Notes: generated by a model not told the origin, from the letters alone. A stretch of DNA of 36,739 nt from an uncultured Ectothiorhodospiraceae bacterium (GCA_947258515.1 CAMYIO010000026.1:1-36739); one strand, 5' to 3'. Shown: positions 1-8,446, counted from the first letter of the stretch. Numbers and translations: made by a program.

Positions 1-92
1 AACTGTACGCTCGTAGGAGCGGATCGCATCCGCGAACGCAGTCACTAACTGTACACTCGTAGGAGCGGATCGCATCCGCGAACGCAGTCACA
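1..92. repeat. Tandem 46-bp repeat, each copy carrying one REP-like palindrome
   Basis: Two nearly identical 46-base units abut at 1-46 and 47-92, with one clear difference near the start (GTACGC versus GTACAC). Each carries the palindromic core GTAGGAGCG...CGCGA, whose arms GCGGAT and ATCCGC flank a three-base CGC loop. The same core recurs near 3168-3333, 9892-10037 and, in variant form, 30354-30447. The family resembles the REP elements of Pseudomonas and relatives, which are mobilised by REP-associated tyrosine transposases; none is in this window. The array lies just beyond the stop codon of the leftward DUF1269-like gene, so a role in 3'-end protection of its mRNA is possible but not shown. 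Confidence 0.85.
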
Positions 93-106
93 ACCATAAG
101 CAATTG

Positions 107-622
107 TTACGGGAAAGCCGGTATGACCGGTTCGGTACCCTCAATCTCTGCTTCCGGGTGATGCTGTTTGATCAAAGCAGTGATTTCGTCCACCCGGGTT
201 TTCGGTATGTCCACCATCATCAGAAAGCTGCCCGCCTTGATTGCATCTTCAAACTCGGTCAGGCGTGTACTGGGTGCAGAGATACCGATCATGCCGGACG
301 CCCATGCCCCCAGACCGGCGCCTGCCAGGCCAATGCCGAGGATGGCCCCGCCGCCGAGTGCCAGGCCGACACCCGGTAATGCAACGGCAGCGATACCGGC
401 AAGAATCCCGGTTGCGCCACCAATGGCAACGCCGCGTTCTACTGCAGGTACGAAATCACTCTCCTGCAGCAGGTTGGCTTCAGGTAGATTGGCTTCGATC
501 AGCGCATGATGGTCTGCCGCGGCAATGTGCATATGCCGTTGTTCCACACGTGCCAGCAGCAATTCATCGACGATGGTTTTTGCGCTGTCTACGGTAGGGA
601 TCAAGAAATAGAGCCGTCTCAT
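107..622 (-). CDS. DUF1269-like protein with a glycine-zipper membrane segment
   Basis: This 171-residue protein starts MRRLYFLIP and looks like the DUF1269 family, whose function is not established. A soluble N-terminal part of about 65 residues is followed by a long Gly/Ala-rich hydrophobic stretch (about residues 66-115) with many GxxxG-type spacings, as in glycine-zipper membrane proteins. A soluble C-terminal part of about 55 residues contains a 'FLMMVDIP' strand. No enzyme motif is visible. The ATG is preceded by a good Shine-Dalgarno sequence (GAGGAG, 8 bases upstream). The 133-base gap from the arsenosugar genes suggests its own transcription unit. Family assignment is fairly sure, function unknown. 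Confidence 0.8.
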   Translation of the reverse strand: MRRLYFLIPTVDSAKTIVDELLLARVEQRHMHIAAADHHALIEANLPEANLLQESDFVPAVERGVAIGGATGILAGIAAVALPGVGLALGGGAILGIGLAGAGLGAWASGMIGISAPSTRLTEFEDAIKAGSFLMMVDIPKTRVDEITALIKQHHPEAEIEGTEPVIPAFP

Positions 623-755
623 ATATCATCTCCTCGTTCTGAGTATGGGTGTCATGATGCGTACTGTGGTAAGTATCAGGACGATTATATGTAATTATTA
701 GGACACTTTCCCGGCTTATGCCAGTCAATGTCTGGTTTGTCCGGATAATGTTGAG

Positions 756-1370
756 TTAATTCCCTTCCCTATATACCGCATAATCCTCAGGTGTATCAAG
801 GTCTTTGCGCAACGGTAATGTATGCAGAGACAGATTTTGCCGCTGTATCCGGCCCTCGGTGATGGCTAGCACGGCCGGGGTACTCCAGGGAATGTCGGTA
901 AACAGGGAGGCATGATGATGTCGCATGCCAATCAGGTAGTAGCCGCCGTCTTCAGCGGGCCCGATGACAACATCGCTGCCGGTATCCAGTGCATTGAACG
1001 CGGCCACAAGATCTGCCGGGCCAAGCGCCGGGCAATCGGCCCCGATCACTACAACGTAATCAGCCTCTTCCAGTGTTGTCCGGATCGCCTCTGACATGCG
1101 CTGTCCCAGGTCACCGGGCGCCTGCGTGTGGAGCGTTGCCTGGTATCGGACTTTGCATTGCTGGAAGAATGGATGATCGCTCGACGGGCTGCACCAGATA
1201 TCAACCGGACACAGTGCTGCACGGCTGCACATTCCCAGGCAGTCGTGAACCAGTTGTGAATAAAGACCGGCTGCCCGGGCTTCTCCCAGTAGCGGAATGA
1301 GCCGGGTTTTAACCAGGCCGGGATCGGGTGCCTTGGTCAGCAGCAACAGCCGCGCACGCGGATAGTTCAT
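756..1370 (-). CDS. Small nucleotide-sugar-transferase-like protein, arsenosugar-associated (TIGR04282/DUF2064 type)
   Basis: This 204-residue protein belongs to the DUF2064/TIGR04282 glycosyltransferase family, which is linked to arsenosugar biosynthesis mainly by co-occurrence with arsM and arsS. Features include the N-terminal 'LLLLTKAPDPGLVKTRL' nucleotide-binding loop, 'VVIGADCPAL' with the DxD-like acidic site, and 'GPAEDGGYYLIG'. These resemble GT-A or nucleotidyltransferase folds. The reading frame is open upstream to 1523, but the ATG at 1370 is preferred: it overlaps the previous gene's stop in a 4-base ATGA and the protein then starts directly at the family's first strand. It is translationally coupled to the second glycosyltransferase upstream. 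The transferred sugar cannot be read from the sequence. Confidence 0.85.
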   Translation of the reverse strand: MNYPRARLLLLTKAPDPGLVKTRLIPLLGEARAAGLYSQLVHDCLGMCSRAALCPVDIWCSPSSDHPFFQQCKVRYQATLHTQAPGDLGQRMSEAIRTTLEEADYVVVIGADCPALGPADLVAAFNALDTGSDVVIGPAEDGGYYLIGMRHHHASLFTDIPWSTPAVLAITEGRIQRQNLSLHTLPLRKDLDTPEDYAVYREGN

Positions 1371-2077
1371 CCGCTCTTGACCGTATAGATTTTTGCCAGT
1401 CGCTCGGGGCTGATGCCGGCAAAGTAGGCCAGCCGTAGTCCCCACATGGTCACGATCGTTCGCAGAATGCCCTGTGCATGCCAGCGTCGCGGTGAAGTGC
1501 CAAGTGTCTGTGTGATGCGGCAAGGTCGGCCGTGTTGTTTAAGCGAACGACTGAAACCGATGTCTTCCATTAACGGGATTGAAGGGAATCCGCCGACCCT
1601 GTCAAAAAGCGTGCGCCGAACGAAGATGCCCTGGTCACCGGTAGCTATCCCGGTCAGGCGGGAGCGTTGATTCATGAACCACGCCACGCACTTCAGCAGC
1701 GGCTGGCCGTCCGTGAACGCGATGTCGAATCGTCCCCAGCCCGCCTGTGACTTTTCCAGTGCCTCAGATATCAGGGTATCTGCACCATCGGGCAGGTCGC
1801 TGTCAGCGTGCAGAAACCAGAGGACGCTGCCATGGGCAATGTCTGCACCCGCCTGCATCTGGTGTGCACGCCCGGGTAGCGTATTCAGTGCCCGGTCAAC
1901 GAGTGGCTGGCTCAGGGCAAGCGTTGCGTCGCTGCTGCCGCCATCAACGAGGATAATCTCGTGACCACGTGCCCGCAGTGGCTGCAGTGCCTCGAGGGTT
2001 GACTGAATGCAGCCTGCCTCGTTGAGGGTCGGTATGACGACGGAGAGTTGCCCGTTGTCAGCAGCAACCGTTGCCAC
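1367..2077 (-). CDS. Family 2-type glycosyltransferase, arsenosugar-associated (TIGR04283)
   Basis: The protein has 236 residues from the proposed GTG start. The GT-A features of family 2 are clear: 'LSVVIPTLNEAG' at the N terminus, 'EIILVDGGSSDAT', 'WFLHADSDLP' with the metal-binding DSD, and 'GDQGIFVRR...FPSIPLMED'. TIGR04283 is the family seen beside ArsM/ArsS in arsenosugar loci; it is expected to act in the cytoplasm on a sugar donor not identified here. The open frame runs upstream to 2137. I chose GTG at 2077 because GGAG sits seven bases before it and the core domain then starts near residue 10. This start overlaps the end of arsM by 20 bases, indicating coupling. A pathway role is inferred from neighbours. 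Confidence 0.85.
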   Translation of the reverse strand: MATVAADNGQLSVVIPTLNEAGCIQSTLEALQPLRARGHEIILVDGGSSDATLALSQPLVDRALNTLPGRAHQMQAGADIAHGSVLWFLHADSDLPDGADTLISEALEKSQAGWGRFDIAFTDGQPLLKCVAWFMNQRSRLTGIATGDQGIFVRRTLFDRVGGFPSIPLMEDIGFSRSLKQHGRPCRITQTLGTSPRRWHAQGILRTIVTMWGLRLAYFAGISPERLAKIYTVKSG

Positions 2078-3134
2078 CGGGCGACTCCGTGCTGCAACAA
2101 CCGGCAGCGACAGTGCTGCCGGTGTCCGACAGATCAATAAAGGCTGTGTCGTATGCCGGGTTTGTCAGCAGTGCGTGTGTTGACCCGGGGACAGCGGTGC
2201 GTTGACCGCGCTGATAGGTGTTTCCCGCGTCATCTGCCACCATGGCAAAGGGACCGCGATATATCACGGTATGCTGGCCGTTCAGATTGCCGGCTGCATC
2301 AGGTTTGATTGCCGTTAATGTGACTGACCGAAAGTCGATGCCATTAATCGTTTTCCACGGTTCGATATCCCACTTGTCATATTTTGTCGCCACGAACCCG
2401 CTTGCCGCGAAGGCGTCGAGGAATTCTGTTTCCTGGAAGGCCCCGGAGATGCAGCCACTCCAGAGTTCCGGGTCAGTTTTCATCGACCGGGGAATGGCGC
2501 GATCACTGACGATATCCGCTATGGCAACCCGGCCGCCCGGTTTAAGCACCCGGAATATTTCCCGGAGTAGCTGTTGTTTATGCTGGTCATCGACCAGGTT
2601 GAGGACGCAGTTGGAAATGACCAGGTCGACTGAATCGTCGGCAATCAGCGGGGCGTTCCGTCTTTGTGCGGATTCCCGGTTCTTCAGTGCAACATAGTCG
2701 GCATGGCTGTTGACCGGATGTGTTTGCAGATAGCTGTCCAGTTCATCAATATTCAGGGCAAGGTCCTGTATATAACCTTTCACAAACCTGACGCGATCAC
2801 CGCACAGGCGCTGTGCCATTTCATCCTGGTAGCTGCGTGCCAGCGCCAGCATGTCATCGTTCATGTCGACACCGATAACCTGTCCGCTATTGCCTGTGAG
2901 TTGCGCGGCCATGTAGCAAATCTTGCCGCCCCCTGAGCCGAGATCCAGCACCACGTCTCCCTCTCGCACGTAGCGTGAGGGGTCGCCGCAGCCATAATCC
3001 CGTTCAATGATTTCATCCGGCAGCATGGCCAGCAGATCTGTGTCATAGGAAACCGGGCAGCAGAGTGACTCCTGCCGTTCCCTGGCGCCTTCTGAATAAC
3101 GCTCAAGGACGCTGATTTCAATATTCATGGACAT
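2058..3134 (-). CDS. arsM: Arsenite S-adenosylmethyltransferase
   Basis: This 358-residue protein methylates trivalent arsenic using S-adenosylmethionine, the first committed step toward methylated arsenicals and arsenosugars. The SAM-binding motif DLGSGGG is at residues 64-70, followed by the acidic 'VIGVD' strand. The three cysteine positions expected for As(III) binding are present: a CC pair at 25-26, Cys176 in 'SNCVLNLV' and Cys228 in 'GCISGAF'. A C-terminal extension of about 80 residues ends in two CC pairs ('AAGCC' and 'NGCC'), as in many bacterial ArsM proteins. AGGAG lies six bases before the ATG. A 246-base REP-filled gap separates it from arsS, while the next gene overlaps its 3' end. 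Function is well supported. Confidence 0.92.
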   Translation of the reverse strand: MSMNIEISVLERYSEGARERQESLCCPVSYDTDLLAMLPDEIIERDYGCGDPSRYVREGDVVLDLGSGGGKICYMAAQLTGNSGQVIGVDMNDDMLALARSYQDEMAQRLCGDRVRFVKGYIQDLALNIDELDSYLQTHPVNSHADYVALKNRESAQRRNAPLIADDSVDLVISNCVLNLVDDQHKQQLLREIFRVLKPGGRVAIADIVSDRAIPRSMKTDPELWSGCISGAFQETEFLDAFAASGFVATKYDKWDIEPWKTINGIDFRSVTLTAIKPDAAGNLNGQHTVIYRGPFAMVADDAGNTYQRGQRTAVPGSTHALLTNPAYDTAFIDLSDTGSTVAAGCCSTESPGGNGCC

Positions 3135-3167
3135 GGGTGACTCCTGACTCTTTTATTCTGACAATTT

Positions 3168-3333
3168 GTAGGAGCGCCGTCCCCGGCGCGATTTTGGAAA
3201 CCTGTTCGGTGCAGGCGCCATCGCGGATGCGATCCGCTCCTACAAAAGAAGATAGACCTGTAGGAGCCCTGCAGGAGCGGATCGCATCCGCGATGGCTGT
3301 GATTGTCCTGATCGCGCTTGCACAGCGCTCCTG
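3168..3333. repeat. Cluster of four REP-like palindromes between arsS and arsM
   Basis: Four elements sharing the GTAGGAGC head or CGCGA foot lie in alternating orientation. A forward copy at 3168-3191 has arms around GCCGTCCCCGGC. A reverse copy of the 'GGATCGCATCC' type is at 3221-3243. A forward copy at 3260-3293 has an inserted head duplication (GTAGGAGCCCTGCAGGAGCGG). A degenerate reverse copy is at 3311-3333. Inverted pairs of this kind are typical of REPINs or BIMEs. The cluster occupies most of the space between arsS and arsM, which otherwise look co-transcribed. It could fold in the mRNA and set different expression levels for the two genes; this is inference. Confidence 0.85.
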
Positions 3334-3380
3334 GGCCAATAGAAACTTCTGCGAAAATTCATACCCGCTAACCTGTATTT

Positions 3381-4346
3381 TCAAGTTTCCAGTGCGCCGC
3401 CACAGCTTGATCCCTGCCCGGCTGTGCAGGCGTAGCAGTGATCAGCCACCCTGATAGGCTGGTTGGCCAGATCAACACCGGTCAGGTCAGCGATATGCAG
3501 CCGTGATCTGTGATCAATCTGCAGAGGTATATCAAGCATCTGGTTAAAGTCGCAATCGTAAACATAGCCCTGCCAGTCAACGCTGATTAACGAGCGGCAC
3601 ATGACCGAGCAGGTGTTGTCATCCTGATGCGCAGTTTTAAGCAGTGTCATGTAGCTTCCAAATTCCCCACGACTGACGAGCGTGCTGCCAAAACGCTTGA
3701 TGGGCATATTGGTCAGCGTCAACAGCTGGTTGAATTCAATACCGTACTGTTGCGCCAGGTGCTGTTTGTAATCCTGTTCGAGCGTTTCCTGGGACGGTGG
3801 CAACTGTGGGCCCTGCGGGTTATAGACCAGGTCGAGTCGCCGTTCCGAACCGGCCGTTCCGTAGCCCAGTGAATTCAACAGGCGCAGTGCTTGCAGGCTG
3901 CACTCAAACGTACCGTCACCCCGTTGCCTGTCAACATTATCTTTTAAATAACAAGGCATTGAGGCAACAATCTTAACCTTGTTATCAGCAAGAAAGCGGG
4001 CGGTGTCCTGTTGCCCGGGCTCAAACAAGACCGTCAGATTACAGCGATCGATGACCTCCAGTCCACGCTGGCGGGCGGCTGTGACGAAATGTCTGAAGTG
4101 TCGATTGAGTTCCGGTGCGCCACCGGTAAGGTCGAGTGTCCTGATAGAAGCGCCGTCGATAAACGCAAGCAGTTGTTCGATGGTCTTGCGGTCCATCATT
4201 TCCGTGCGATTGGGGCCGGCATTGACATGGCAATGCAGGCAGGACTGGTTGCACTTGTAACCGAGGTTCACCTGCAGTGTTTCCAGGGCAGCACGCCGAA
4301 GCGCCGGGAAGTCGCTGGCAATCAGTAATGGCAGGGTCGCATGCAT
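3381..4346 (-). CDS. arsS: Arsenosugar biosynthesis radical SAM protein ArsS
   Basis: This 321-residue radical SAM enzyme is expected to transfer a 5'-deoxyadenosyl group to dimethylated arsenic, giving the precursor of arsenosugars. The [4Fe-4S] motif is CNQSCLHC with Cys32, Cys36 and Cys39, followed by 'LDLTGGAPELN', the SAM-binding GGEP-like loop. The C-terminal half contains several further cysteines ('CSVMCRS', 'YDCDFNQMLD', 'CYACTAGQGSSCGG') that fit the extra cluster-binding domain of this family. The length fits the family. The ATG lies 25 bases after the stop of the upstream oxidoreductase, so the two are probably co-transcribed. Its closeness to arsM and the two TIGR04282/TIGR04283 transferases makes the assignment strong. 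Confidence 0.92.
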   Translation of the reverse strand: MHATLPLLIASDFPALRRAALETLQVNLGYKCNQSCLHCHVNAGPNRTEMMDRKTIEQLLAFIDGASIRTLDLTGGAPELNRHFRHFVTAARQRGLEVIDRCNLTVLFEPGQQDTARFLADNKVKIVASMPCYLKDNVDRQRGDGTFECSLQALRLLNSLGYGTAGSERRLDLVYNPQGPQLPPSQETLEQDYKQHLAQQYGIEFNQLLTLTNMPIKRFGSTLVSRGEFGSYMTLLKTAHQDDNTCSVMCRSLISVDWQGYVYDCDFNQMLDIPLQIDHRSRLHIADLTGVDLANQPIRVADHCYACTAGQGSSCGGALET

Positions 4347-4371
4347 CGTTTCGTATCAGTGTAGCGGCTAT

Positions 4372-5787
4372 TTACGGCAGAATCCGGTTCAGCATCCAGA
4401 CAAGAAAACGCACCTTTTTCGATTGCAGCAAGTGCGCATAGGACTTGTTGATCGTTCTGCGGTGGATTTGTGCATAGGTCGGATAGGCATGGACCATCGC
4501 CGCGATGTCCTTCACTTTTACATTGGCCTGCATGGCCAGTGCAAGTTCATGTATCAATTCCCCGGCATGCGCTCCGACAAGACTGGCACCCGCGAGGCGT
4601 CCCTTGCAGATCAGTAACCGGGCACGGCCCTGTTCATGGCCATCGGTTATGGCACGGTCAATCCCGGCCATTTCAAATTCTGCGGTATGATACTTGATGC
4701 CTTTCTTTTTCGCCTCGGCCTCTGTCAGCCCGACCGAGGCCACCTCGGGGTCGGTATAGACCACGCGCGGCACCACCCGGTAATCCGTCTTTTTCGGCGT
4801 GCGAAACACGATATTGGCCAGCGCAATACCGGCCTGGTACTCGGCCATATGCGTGAACGGGTACGGTCCACAGACATCACCGACGGCGTAGATATGCTTT
4901 TGCGAGGTACGCAGGCGCCGGTCGACAGTAATGCCCTGCCTGCCGAATTCTACTCCCGCCTCTTCAAGTCCCAGCCCGTGAACTACCGGACGTCTGCCAG
5001 TCGCAACCAGTATGCGCTCGCATTCGACCGTGCGGCCATCCTCCAGTGCAATCTGCCGGGCATCACCCGCACGCCGCACGCCGGCTACCTGGGCTGCCGT
5101 GATGACGTGTATACCCTCCTCTTCCAGGGCTTCCTGGAGCAATTGCGACGTCTGCGCGTCTTCATGTATCAGCAGCCTGTCAGCAGCTTCAATCACGGTC
5201 ACCTGGCTGCCAAATCGTGAAAAGGCCTGGGCCAGTTCGACACCCACCGGGCCGCCACCGATCACAGCGAGATGCTCAGGCAGCGAGCGTCGTTTAAAGA
5301 TGGTTTCGTTGGTCTCAAAGCCGGTCTGTTCCAGCAGCGGTATCGGCGGGATGGCAGGCATGGAACCGGTCGCAATGACAAAGCGTCTGGCGCTGATGAT
5401 TTCTTCACCCACGGTCACTTCGTGCGGGCTGATGAAGCGGGCCGCGCCGAAACGTACCTCGCAACCATAGCCGCGAAAGCGCTCCGGATCATCATGCTGC
5501 TGAATTCTGTCGACGACCTGCTCGACCCGGTCAATGACCTTGTTGTAGTCGATGTCCGGCATGACAGAGAGCAGCCCTGTTGCTGCGCCCCTGCGTGCAA
5601 CGTGTGCGGTACGGGCCATGTGGATGAGTGTCTTGCTGGGTACGCAGCCGCTATGCAGGCAGTCGCCGCCGAGGCGCTCTGACTTTTCTATGAGGGTGAC
5701 CCGCAGGCCGACCTGTGCGGCAACACTGGCAACGACCAGGCCACCGGGGCCACCACCAATGACGACAAGGTCCTGTTTCTTTTTCAC
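4372..5787 (-). CDS. FAD-dependent pyridine nucleotide-disulfide oxidoreductase (mercuric reductase/lipoamide dehydrogenase-like)
   Basis: This 471-residue flavoprotein has an N-terminal FAD motif GGGPGG (residues 11-16) and the redox-active disulfide GGDCLHSGCVPSK with Cys43 and Cys48. It also has an NAD(P)-binding 'VIGGGPVGVELAQ', a second FAD contact 'IYAVGDVCG' and the C-terminal dimerisation domain with 'HAYPTYAQ'. The His is present but the usual HPT-E partner motif is altered. It lacks both the N-terminal HMA domain and the C-terminal Cys pair of mercuric reductase MerA, so mercury reduction is unlikely. Its GTG start overlaps the TVP38 gene stop by four bases. Beside arsS it may reduce an arsenic- or thiol-containing intermediate, but the substrate is unknown. 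Confidence 0.85.
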   Translation of the reverse strand: MKKKQDLVVIGGGPGGLVVASVAAQVGLRVTLIEKSERLGGDCLHSGCVPSKTLIHMARTAHVARRGAATGLLSVMPDIDYNKVIDRVEQVVDRIQQHDDPERFRGYGCEVRFGAARFISPHEVTVGEEIISARRFVIATGSMPAIPPIPLLEQTGFETNETIFKRRSLPEHLAVIGGGPVGVELAQAFSRFGSQVTVIEAADRLLIHEDAQTSQLLQEALEEEGIHVITAAQVAGVRRAGDARQIALEDGRTVECERILVATGRRPVVHGLGLEEAGVEFGRQGITVDRRLRTSQKHIYAVGDVCGPYPFTHMAEYQAGIALANIVFRTPKKTDYRVVPRVVYTDPEVASVGLTEAEAKKKGIKYHTAEFEMAGIDRAITDGHEQGRARLLICKGRLAGASLVGAHAGELIHELALAMQANVKVKDIAAMVHAYPTYAQIHRRTINKSYAHLLQSKKVRFLVWMLNRILP

Positions 5788-6449
5788 TGTATCTCGATCC
5801 TGTTACGTCGATTGCGCATCCATATCCTCGAGACAAAGGCAATGGTCGCAATCACGGCAATTGCCAGCAAGACCTTCCTGATGACATCTTCACCGCCTGC
5901 GGCGGCCTCGCGACCGGCATAACCCAGGTAAGTATAGGCTGCACCGCTGGGCGCCATGAAAATAAAGGAGGTAACAATATAATGCGACAGTCGAATATTT
6001 GTCAGGCCCAGTGCATAGTTGAGCAGGTTAAACGGGAACAGGGGTACCAGGCGCGTGAAGGCAACGAAGCGCCAGCCTTCCTTCTCGACACCGGTGACCA
6101 GCTGTCGCAAACGGCTGCCCGTTCGCTGTGTGACCCACTCATAGGCAACATAGCGTGCGGTCAGGAACGCCAGGGTGGCACCGATGGTCGCACCGGTGAG
6201 GTTATAGAATGTGCCGTACAACGGGCCAAACAGCACGCCGCCGGCCAGTGTGAACAGCAATCCGGGCATGAAGAAGACGGCAGACACGGCATAGGCGGCA
6301 ATGAACACCAGCGGTGCCAGCCATCCCAGCTGCTGAACCCAGGCAACCAGTGCATCAACCGATATATGATCACGCCAGATAATGGCGGCTGCAATTCCTG
6401 CCAGCAGCAACGAAAATACAATAATGCGCCGTCGTGTATCAGGACTCAT
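5784..6449 (-). CDS. TVP38/TMEM64 (DedA-like, SNARE-associated fold) membrane protein
   Basis: This 221-residue inner-membrane protein has about five to six hydrophobic segments: an N-terminal anchor (residues 8-25), two around 'WLAPLVFIAAYAVSAVFFMPG' and 'FTLAGGVLFGPLYG', and C-terminal ones. The conserved re-entrant motif 'FTRLVPLFPFNLLNYALGL' is typical of VTT-domain proteins, which include lipid scramblase-like members. The frame is open to 6503, but the ATG at 6449 has GGGAG eight bases upstream and gives a normal length. It overlaps the sterol-desaturase-like gene by 11 bases and the oxidoreductase by 4, so all three are tightly coupled. TVP38 genes often sit next to such oxidoreductases; a transported compound is not known. 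Confidence 0.87.
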   Translation of the reverse strand: MSPDTRRRIIVFSLLLAGIAAAIIWRDHISVDALVAWVQQLGWLAPLVFIAAYAVSAVFFMPGLLFTLAGGVLFGPLYGTFYNLTGATIGATLAFLTARYVAYEWVTQRTGSRLRQLVTGVEKEGWRFVAFTRLVPLFPFNLLNYALGLTNIRLSHYIVTSFIFMAPSGAAYTYLGYAGREAAAGGEDVIRKVLLAIAVIATIAFVSRIWMRNRRNRIEIQ

Positions 6450-7311
6450 CGGGGTTCTCCCAGCGGCGGCGGTTGATCGCGTAGTCGTTGATCCTTCCAA
6501 CAAACGGCATTAGTAACAGCCGTGGCAGCCATGTACATTGCACGCCATCGTGAAAGGTATCGATGCCTATTTTCATACCTGTATGTCCATCCTGCGGCTG
6601 CGCCCGGTAGGTGCCGAACAGGCGGTCCCAGAGCGACAGGTTAAAGCCGAAGTTACTGTTGGTCTCGTGCGCCAGGTGCGAGTGATGCACCCGGTGCATG
6701 TCCGGCGTCACGATGAACAGGCGGATGGCACGGTCCAGCGCCAGCGGTAATCGCACATTGCTGTGATTGAACATGGCGGTGGCATTCAGCAGGGCCTCGA
6801 AAATGACGACGGCCACCAGTGGGGGGCCCAGCAAGATAATGGCGGCGAACTTGATGAGCATTGAAAGCAGAATTTCTATAGTGTGAAATCGTGAGCCGGT
6901 GGTGACATCAAAATCCAGATCGGCATGGTGCACACGGTGCAGTCGCCAGAATACGGGTACAGCATGGAACATGACGTGCTGCAAATAGATGACCCCGTCA
7001 AGAATGATGACAGACGCGAGTACGGCCAGCCAGTCGGGAGCATCAAGCCGGTTAAAGAGTCCCCATTGCTGCTGCGCTGCATGGGCCGCAACACCGACCG
7101 CTGCCGTCGGAAAGACTACGCGTACAACCACGGTATTCAGCACCACCAGTCCGATGTTATTGAGCCAGCGTGTTGATTTCGGTTGCGTCAGTTCCCGGCG
7201 TGGGGCAAGTATTTCCCAGATCGCCATGACAGCAAAGACACCAAAGAAGACCCCGAGTCTGATCGGTGCCTCATATGTGCTGACAAAGTTATCCATGAAT
7301 CTGACAGTCAT
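6439..7311 (-). CDS. Sterol desaturase / fatty acid hydroxylase family membrane protein
   Basis: This 290-residue integral membrane di-iron enzyme carries the histidine boxes of the fatty acid hydroxylase superfamily: HVMFH (HX3H), HRVHH (HX2HH) and a second HRVHH, plus 'NHSN'. Hydrophobic segments flank them, including '[19 protein letters not shown]' near the N terminus. Members hydroxylate or desaturate lipids; the substrate here is unknown. The open frame extends to 7407 inside dusA. I chose ATG at 7311 (preceded by CGGGAA with short spacing); ATG at 7296 (MDNFVS) is an equally reasonable start. It overlaps the end of dusA and the start of the TVP38 gene. Co-location with arsenosugar genes suggests a lipid partner, but this is inference. 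Confidence 0.85.
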   Translation of the reverse strand: MTVRFMDNFVSTYEAPIRLGVFFGVFAVMAIWEILAPRRELTQPKSTRWLNNIGLVVLNTVVVRVVFPTAAVGVAAHAAQQQWGLFNRLDAPDWLAVLASVIILDGVIYLQHVMFHAVPVFWRLHRVHHADLDFDVTTGSRFHTIEILLSMLIKFAAIILLGPPLVAVVIFEALLNATAMFNHSNVRLPLALDRAIRLFIVTPDMHRVHHSHLAHETNSNFGFNLSLWDRLFGTYRAQPQDGHTGMKIGIDTFHDGVQCTWLPRLLLMPFVGRINDYAINRRRWENPDES

Positions 7312-8320
7312 TATTCCCGTTTGTATGGACTTCCCCGATTTCGGCGAGCTTTTCCAGTGCCCGGGTAACCACCTCGATACCCGCACCGCTGCGAGGGCCA
7401 TGTTCACTTAAATGCCTGCGCCAGTGACGTGCACCGGGCATGCCCTGGAACAAACCCAGCATATGTCGCGTTATATGTTTGAGTGGTGCTCCCTGATTCA
7501 GTTCCCTTTCAATGTAGGGCAGCATGCGCTGCACGACTTCACCGCGGCTCGGTACAGGTCGTCTGTCATGGAACAGGCGTCTGTCGACCTCTGCGAGTAT
7601 ATAGGGATTGTGGTAGGCGCTGCGCCCGAGCATGACGCCATCCACGGCGATTAAATGCCGTTCAGCTGCCTCCAGGTCAGTAATACCGCCGTTGATTATG
7701 ATGCTCAGCTCCGGGAATTGTTGCTTGATTCGATAGGCAAACTCATAGTTGAGCGGTGGCACTGTGCGGTTCTCTTTTGGACTCAGTCCCTGCAGGAATG
7801 CCTTGCGCGCGTGAATAATGAACGTTTCGCAGCCCGCCTGCTGCACGCACTCAATAAAGTGCGCGAGTTCTTCGTATGAATCCCTGTCATCAATCCCGAT
7901 GCGGGTCTTCACCGTGACGGGCACTGACACAGCCCTGATCATGGCCGCGATGCAGTCAGCCACCAGCTCGGGTTCTGCCATGAGGCAGGCGCCAAAGCGT
8001 CCGGACTGGACCCGGTCGCTGGGACAGCCAACATTTAGATTGATTTCATCGTAGCCTGCATCTTCAGCGATGCGGCTGCACTCGGCGAGTTGCTGTGGGT
8101 CGCTGCCCCCGAGCTGGAGTGCCAGCGGGTGTTCGCAGGGATCATAACGAAGGAAACGCACACGGTCGCCATGCAGGATGGCGCCAGTTGTGACCATTTC
8201 CGTATACAGCAAGGCATGTTGACTGATCTGCCGCAGCAGGTAGCGGCAGTGCCTGTCCGTCCAGTCCATCATGGGGGCAACGGAGAATCGATGTGAAAGG
8301 GGCTGTGTAATCCGGGTCAC
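7289..8320 (-). CDS. dusA: tRNA-dihydrouridine(20/20a) synthase DusA
   Basis: This 343-residue FMN- and NADPH-dependent enzyme reduces uridine 20/20a in the tRNA D-loop. DusA hallmarks are plain: '[19 protein letters not shown]' at the N terminus, '[19 protein letters not shown]' with the catalytic cysteine, '[17 protein letters not shown]', and 'INGGI...[15 protein letters not shown]' for FMN phosphate binding. The start codon is GTG, chosen because it places the conserved block at the usual distance and no better ATG lies upstream. It heads the leftward gene run and overlaps the next gene. A divergent intergenic region with a CRP/FNR-like site lies upstream, but that site seems to serve the rightward gene. 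Confidence 0.95.
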   Translation of the reverse strand: MTRITQPLSHRFSVAPMMDWTDRHCRYLLRQISQHALLYTEMVTTGAILHGDRVRFLRYDPCEHPLALQLGGSDPQQLAECSRIAEDAGYDEINLNVGCPSDRVQSGRFGACLMAEPELVADCIAAMIRAVSVPVTVKTRIGIDDRDSYEELAHFIECVQQAGCETFIIHARKAFLQGLSPKENRTVPPLNYEFAYRIKQQFPELSIIINGGITDLEAAERHLIAVDGVMLGRSAYHNPYILAEVDRRLFHDRRPVPSRGEVVQRMLPYIERELNQGAPLKHITRHMLGLFQGMPGARHWRRHLSEHGPRSGAGIEVVTRALEKLAEIGEVHTNGNNDCQIHG

Positions 8321-8396
8321 TCCGGTTGTACGGGTTTCAACCTGCCGCGTGCCTGGCCGATAGCCGTATAGTGATTAGAGATATTAACTGCAGGCA

Positions 8397-8446
8397 AGTG
8401 ATTCATATCACATTATATTAATAATTACTTTTGTATTCTGACTGTC
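8397..8446 (+). promoter_or_regulatory. CRP/FNR-family operator and putative class II promoter
   Basis: The 16-mer AGTGATTCATATCACA at 8397-8412 matches the CRP consensus (TGTGA-N6-TCACA) with one change and also reads as an FNR/Anr-like GTGAT-N4-ATCAC. Its centre is 8404.5. A -10-like TATTCT lies at 8434-8439. A start at about 8446 would put the operator at -41.5, the classic class II activator position with no need for a -35 box. The surrounding 110 bases are AT-rich. It lies between dusA and the small exported protein gene and most likely drives the latter, perhaps together with aguA. The protein that binds cannot be decided from sequence. Confidence 0.5.
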
